Assembly (NCBI RefSeq): GCF_901709675.1
Contig: NC_051095.1
Coordinates: forward strand, 25,490,456 to 25,554,455
Reading direction: 5' to 3'
DNA length: 64,000 nucleotides
Origin: Syngnathus acus
Lineage: Eukaryota > Chordata > Actinopteri > Syngnathiformes > Syngnathidae
The position numbers and the translations under genes were made by a program. Of the stretch, positions 60,539-64,000 are shown one piece after another. How positions within the stretch are numbered: position 1 is the first letter of the stretch; every line of letters begins with the position of its first letter. The notes beneath the pieces were generated by a model. That model was not told the DNA's origin. It made no database searches and saw only the letters and a program-made list of their open reading frames with translations.

Positions 60539-60810
60539 CTAATGTATTTATTTATTTATTTTTTACGGTATCGCACAATTTATGCACGTGTCTGCCCCTA
60601 GCGTTTCGAATGACGCAATACAACATTGTTCGTACAAATTACAGCTTGTTCAGGGTTCAATATTTCATATTTGATGGATTTAATTTTGGCATTTATATAA
60701 CGTCTATGGAATAACCTAATATAGACTTCTATATCAGGTTACAGAAATAACCACACTTCACACGGATCATTGGTTGTTTAAAACAATGCAATACAACTTC
60801 TGTACATTAT

Positions 60811-60841
<31 letters not shown>

Positions 60842-61560
60842 TTTATTGATCCCCAGGGGTGGGGAAATTCAGGCCCCAGCAGTAGCCATACCACAGAGTG
60901 GGTATACAAAAGACACAGATGGCATGAGCGCAACTCAATGAGCTCTCATAAGGCTGCCACACAACGGCGCCACAAAGAAAGTCAGAAAGTGCTCAAGATA
61001 AAAGCCATCAAAGCAAATCAAAGCTAAAAGACAAAGGAAAAAAAAAGTAACAGCGGCCAACCAGCACCCCTCAATACAAGAGAACACCCCAAAACACACA
61101 AAATAGCCTCCACGGGGTCCATAGACAGGTGTAAGGGCAGTCCAGGTCAACGGCGCCCAATGGACCGTGGTCGTGAATCGGTGAAAACATCACAAAGCAG
61201 GCAAATGTGTGAGCAGCGTCCTGGGCACCCAGTCGGGGCACGTGCAGATGGTCACCACGGGGCTAGCATGGCGAAAGTCGTTGGTTCCGACGAGCACGAG
61301 GGAGCGGACTCCCCACAGGGGTTGCGGCTGCAAGGCCAAGGCGAGGGACCCGGTCATCACTGGCCGGATAAGCAGGAAGCCGTCGTAGAGTTACGCCGGT
61401 CTCGACCGATGATCCCGGTCCCAGGAAGAAAAAAAATAAATATCCGATCCGAAAAGATACCGAGGTGCGGTAGAAGGCACCAGCATCGCCGAATGGACAA
61501 AAAGACAGAAAGAAAAAGGAGAAAAGAAGGAAATAAAGAAATAAATTTTATACAACTTAT
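60811..61560 (-). repeat. Retroposon-like insertion with (TTGA)n tail
   Basis: Starts with about seven TTGA units and ATATTTATTGATCCCCAGGG, a pattern seen at fish LINE 3' ends in reverse. It continues through GC-rich, purine-rich sequence to about 61560. Sequence on its two sides (60640-60810 and 61550-61800) is duplicated. Internal open frames look compositional. Confidence 0.45.
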
Positions 61561-61594
61561 AGCTGGTTTAGGATTTAATATTTCATATTTGATG

Positions 61595-61700
61595 GTGGGG
61601 ACAAGCGGTATAGGAAATGGATGGATGGATGGATGGATGGATGGATGGATGGATGGATGGATGGATGGATGGATGGATGGATGGATGGATGGATGGATGG
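61595..61700 (+). repeat. SINE 3' tail turned microsatellite, (ATGG)n
   Basis: GTGGGGACAAGCGGTATAGG followed by about 20 GGAT units: the last bases of the ATGG-tailed SINE family with no SINE body. The same surrounding sequence occurs without it at about 60670-60700 and 61830-61860. Confidence 0.75.
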
Positions 61701-61921
61701 ATTTAATATTGGCCTCAGGTTACAGAAATATAAATAACCACACTTCACACGGATCAATGGTTGTTCAAAACAAACCATCACAACTTCTTTACATTATGTA
61801 TACAACTTACAAAATGGTTTTGGGTTTAATATTTCATATTTAATAGATTTAATTTTGTCGTCTATTTTAGGTCTATGTGTAGGGACCGAAAACAAACTCC
61901 AGCCGAATCGGCCACTACAGG

Positions 61922-63960
61922 TTAATTAAAGGCCATATCATAGAAATGTGTCTTTAAACGTGTCTTAAATGTTTCTACTGAGGTAGCAGTTCTAATATCC
62001 ATTGGTAGGGCATTCCAAAGCTCTGGAGCCCGAATAGAAAATGCTCTAGACCAGTGGTCCCCAACCACCGGGCCGCGGACCGGTACCGGTCCGTGGGTCA
62101 CTTGGTACCGGGCCGCCAAGCCGTACAGAAAAAAACATTTTTTATCGACGATCAATTAATTCAGGTCAAGACACTCGTCCCGGTCACGTGACATGTTTCC
62201 CCAGTCGAGCCCGCAAAGCTAATATGTGGCGACAGGCTAACTAACCAGGCAATGAAGCATTCAAAACTGCTTCAACACATGGAGACCAAGCATCCTGCAA
62301 TAAAAGACAAACCTTAATCACTTCGGGTGTCATTGTCTCCGATTACGTCTAGATGGGACCGGCTCGTTTCTGAGAAACAAACTCAGTGCTCCCACTAATT
62401 CAACGTAATGGTGAGTTTTATTTTTGTCATTTGTACTTGTTTTTATGTCAGTCGTATCATTTTATTTCATCGTATTTATATATTTATTATAAATGTATTA
62501 TTTATTTATGTATATAAATGTATTATTTATTTATATAAATGCCGGTCCGCGAAAATATTTCTGACATGTAACCGGTCCGTGGCGCAAAAAAGGTTGGGGA
62601 CCACTGCTCTTGACCCTGCAGACATTTTCTTGGCCCTCGGTGTCGCTAAAAGACTAGCGTTTTGCGAACGAAGGTTACGAGACGGAACATAAGGAACAAC
62701 TAGGTCGACGAGATATGAAGGCGCTAAGCCATGCAGTGATTTATAGGTTAATAGAAGAACCTTGAAGTCACATCTTAAATGGACCGGGAGCCAATATAAG
62801 TTGGCTAATATTGGGTTATGTGATCAGATTTTCTTGTCCCTGAGAGCAGCCTTGCAGCAGCATTTTGTACTAACTGTAGACTTTTGATGCGGGACTTAGG
62901 AAGACCAGAGAATAATACATTACAGTAGTCCAGGCGCGACGTGACGAACGCATGTATAATAGTTTCCGCATCACCGGTCGAGAGGATCAGACGAATCTTT
63001 GCAATATTACGAAGGTGAAAAAACGCAATTCTGGTTATATTCTTAATGTGCTTTTGAAAGGAGAGCGTTTGGTCAAATATTACCCCGAGATTAGTTACAG
63101 TATCGCTCTGAGTGATAGTACGGTTATCTATAGTTATAGTGGTTTCCTTAAATAAGTGTTGATAACGAGTTGGACCAATTATCAACATCTCAGTTTTATC
63201 TGGGTTAAGACGAAGGAAGTTGAGAGACATCCATTGCTTGATCTCCGCAAGGCACGCCTCAAGATTACAACAATCCCGCGGATCTGTCATCGATAGCGGC
63301 ATATATAATTGGGTGTCATCCGCGTAGCATTGAAAATTAGTATTATGTCCCCAAGCGGAATCATATAAATATTAAATAGAATTGGTCCGAATACCGATCC
63401 CTGTGGGACACCACACGTAACATTATAGAGCTCAGAGGACGTATTGCCATGGACCACTCGGTGCGTCCTGTCTGATAGATAGGAATGGAACCAGCCTAGT
63501 GCTGACCCTGAAATACCAACACAACTTTTAAGACGCCCTAATAAAATATCGAAGTCTACAGTGTCGAAGGCAGCACTAAGTTCGAGTAGTAACAATACAG
63601 ATGAAGTGTTTGAATCCATAGCTATGAGGAGATCATTAGTCACTTTAGCAAGTGCTGTCTCAGTGGAATGATTAGCTCTAAAACCAGACTGAAAAGAGTC
63701 ATATCGATTATTGGCGACCATGTAATCAATAAGCTGCTGCGCTACTACTTTTTCAAGAAGCTTTGCTATGAATGGGAGGTTTGAAACTGGCCTATAATTA
63801 CTGAGACAGTCCGGGTCAAGATTTGGTCGCTTCAGTAATGGTTTAATGATAGCGGTTTAAAAGGCTGTTGGCACTATCCCAGAGGAGACAGACAGATTGA
63901 TTATATTTAAGACGGACGGTCCCAAAATTTGAAATAATTCTTTAAGTAGTTTGGCTGGAA
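61922..63960 (-). pseudogene. L2/CR1-type reverse transcriptase, disrupted
   Basis: 63721-63287 holds YDSFQSGFRANHSTETALAK, LLELSAAFDTVDFDILLGRL (motif A, first Asp of the family here Glu-Leu) and VTCGVPQGSVFGPILFNIYM (motif B). A frameshift near 63345 leads to NFQCYADDTQLYMPLS (motif C) and then LNPDKTEMLIIGPT, TNLGVIFDQTLSFQKHI and a thumb region to 62805. After further decay and the hAT insertion the C-terminus SRAFSIRAPELWNALPMDIR resumes at about 62050. Frameshift plus insertion make it non-functional. Confidence 0.87.
62052..62606. mobile_element. hAT element inside the LINE
   Basis: Ends CAGTGGTCCCCAACCACCGG and AAAAGGTTGGGGACCACTG. Flanks CTCTAGAC (62044-62051) and CTCTTGAC (62607-62614) match at 7 of 8 bases. 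555 bp; nearly identical to the truncated copy at 15187-15612. Confidence 0.9.
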
Positions 63961-64000
63961 GAGGGTCGAGTAAACATGTTGTTTGTTTAGCCGCACTAAC

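Larger units (their letters stand above)
61921..64000 (-). mobile_element. L2/CR1-type LINE, 3' half, running off the window
   Basis: The minus strand carries RT and C-terminus ending at 61922 with ATSVETFKTRLKTHFYDMAF. The 5' part lies beyond 64000. A hAT element (62052-62606) is inserted in the C-terminal coding region. Family differs from 35-38 kb. Confidence 0.85.

Noticed and set aside
61160-61843. 227-codon open frame on the + strand
   Set aside because: It crosses a retroposon-like insert and the GGAT microsatellite; there are no domains and the surroundings are repeats.
1-64000. tRNA, rRNA or CRISPR structures
   Set aside because: tRNA-like A/B boxes occur only as SINE heads with SINE bodies and tails; tandem repeats lack the short-repeat/unique-spacer layout of CRISPR.

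Overview
The window looks like a teleost fish chromosome: it carries two conserved, intron-containing vertebrate genes on the + strand, embedded in a dense, nested mix of transposable elements (L2-type LINEs, tRNA-derived SINEs with ATGG tails, hAT, Tigger/pogo and Tc1 elements) and long simple repeats. No bacterial, plasmid or viral unit and no CRISPR array is visible. The species cannot be named from sequence alone.

Layout. 1-18.7 kb is a repeat landscape: an L2 LINE inserted inside a DNA transposon, a pogo-like element with an intact DNA-binding-only ORF, SINEs, a Tigger element with a broken transposase (8.5-12.5 kb) that itself contains another element and a SINE, and several hAT elements with clear 8-bp target duplications. 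A doubtful two-exon minus-strand gene may lie at 17.1-17.6 kb. 18.87-30.01 kb is a histone stem-loop binding protein gene (slbp; 6 coding exons, 193 residues, short SLBP2-like N-terminus). 31.62-55.68 kb is immt, encoding the MICOS subunit MIC60/mitofilin (13 coding exons, 734 residues, all joins in phase and all introns GT-AG). Its introns hold a broken but nearly full-length L2 element, a 1-kb tandem duplication, a 251-bp tandem array, hAT and Tigger elements. 55.7-64 kb is again repeats: LINE fragments, a SINE2 inside a LINE 3' end, an L2-type ORF1 with an esterase domain, and the 3' half of an L2 element on the minus strand split by a hAT element.

The two host genes are functionally unrelated (histone mRNA processing; mitochondrial crista junctions) and lie head to tail about 1.6 kb apart, with a full-length SINE between them. 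The most distinctive signals are in the repeats: several non-autonomous DNA-transposon families share one terminal design (ACCGT, an AT-rich word, then a TATAA-like core and CGC), near-identical tandem arrays have grown inside such elements, two non-autonomous elements keep intact ORFs for DNA-binding domains only, and a transposon ends 26 bp before an slbp exon. Exon coordinates were derived by hand from reading frame, splice signals and remembered family sequence, so single-base errors are possible.
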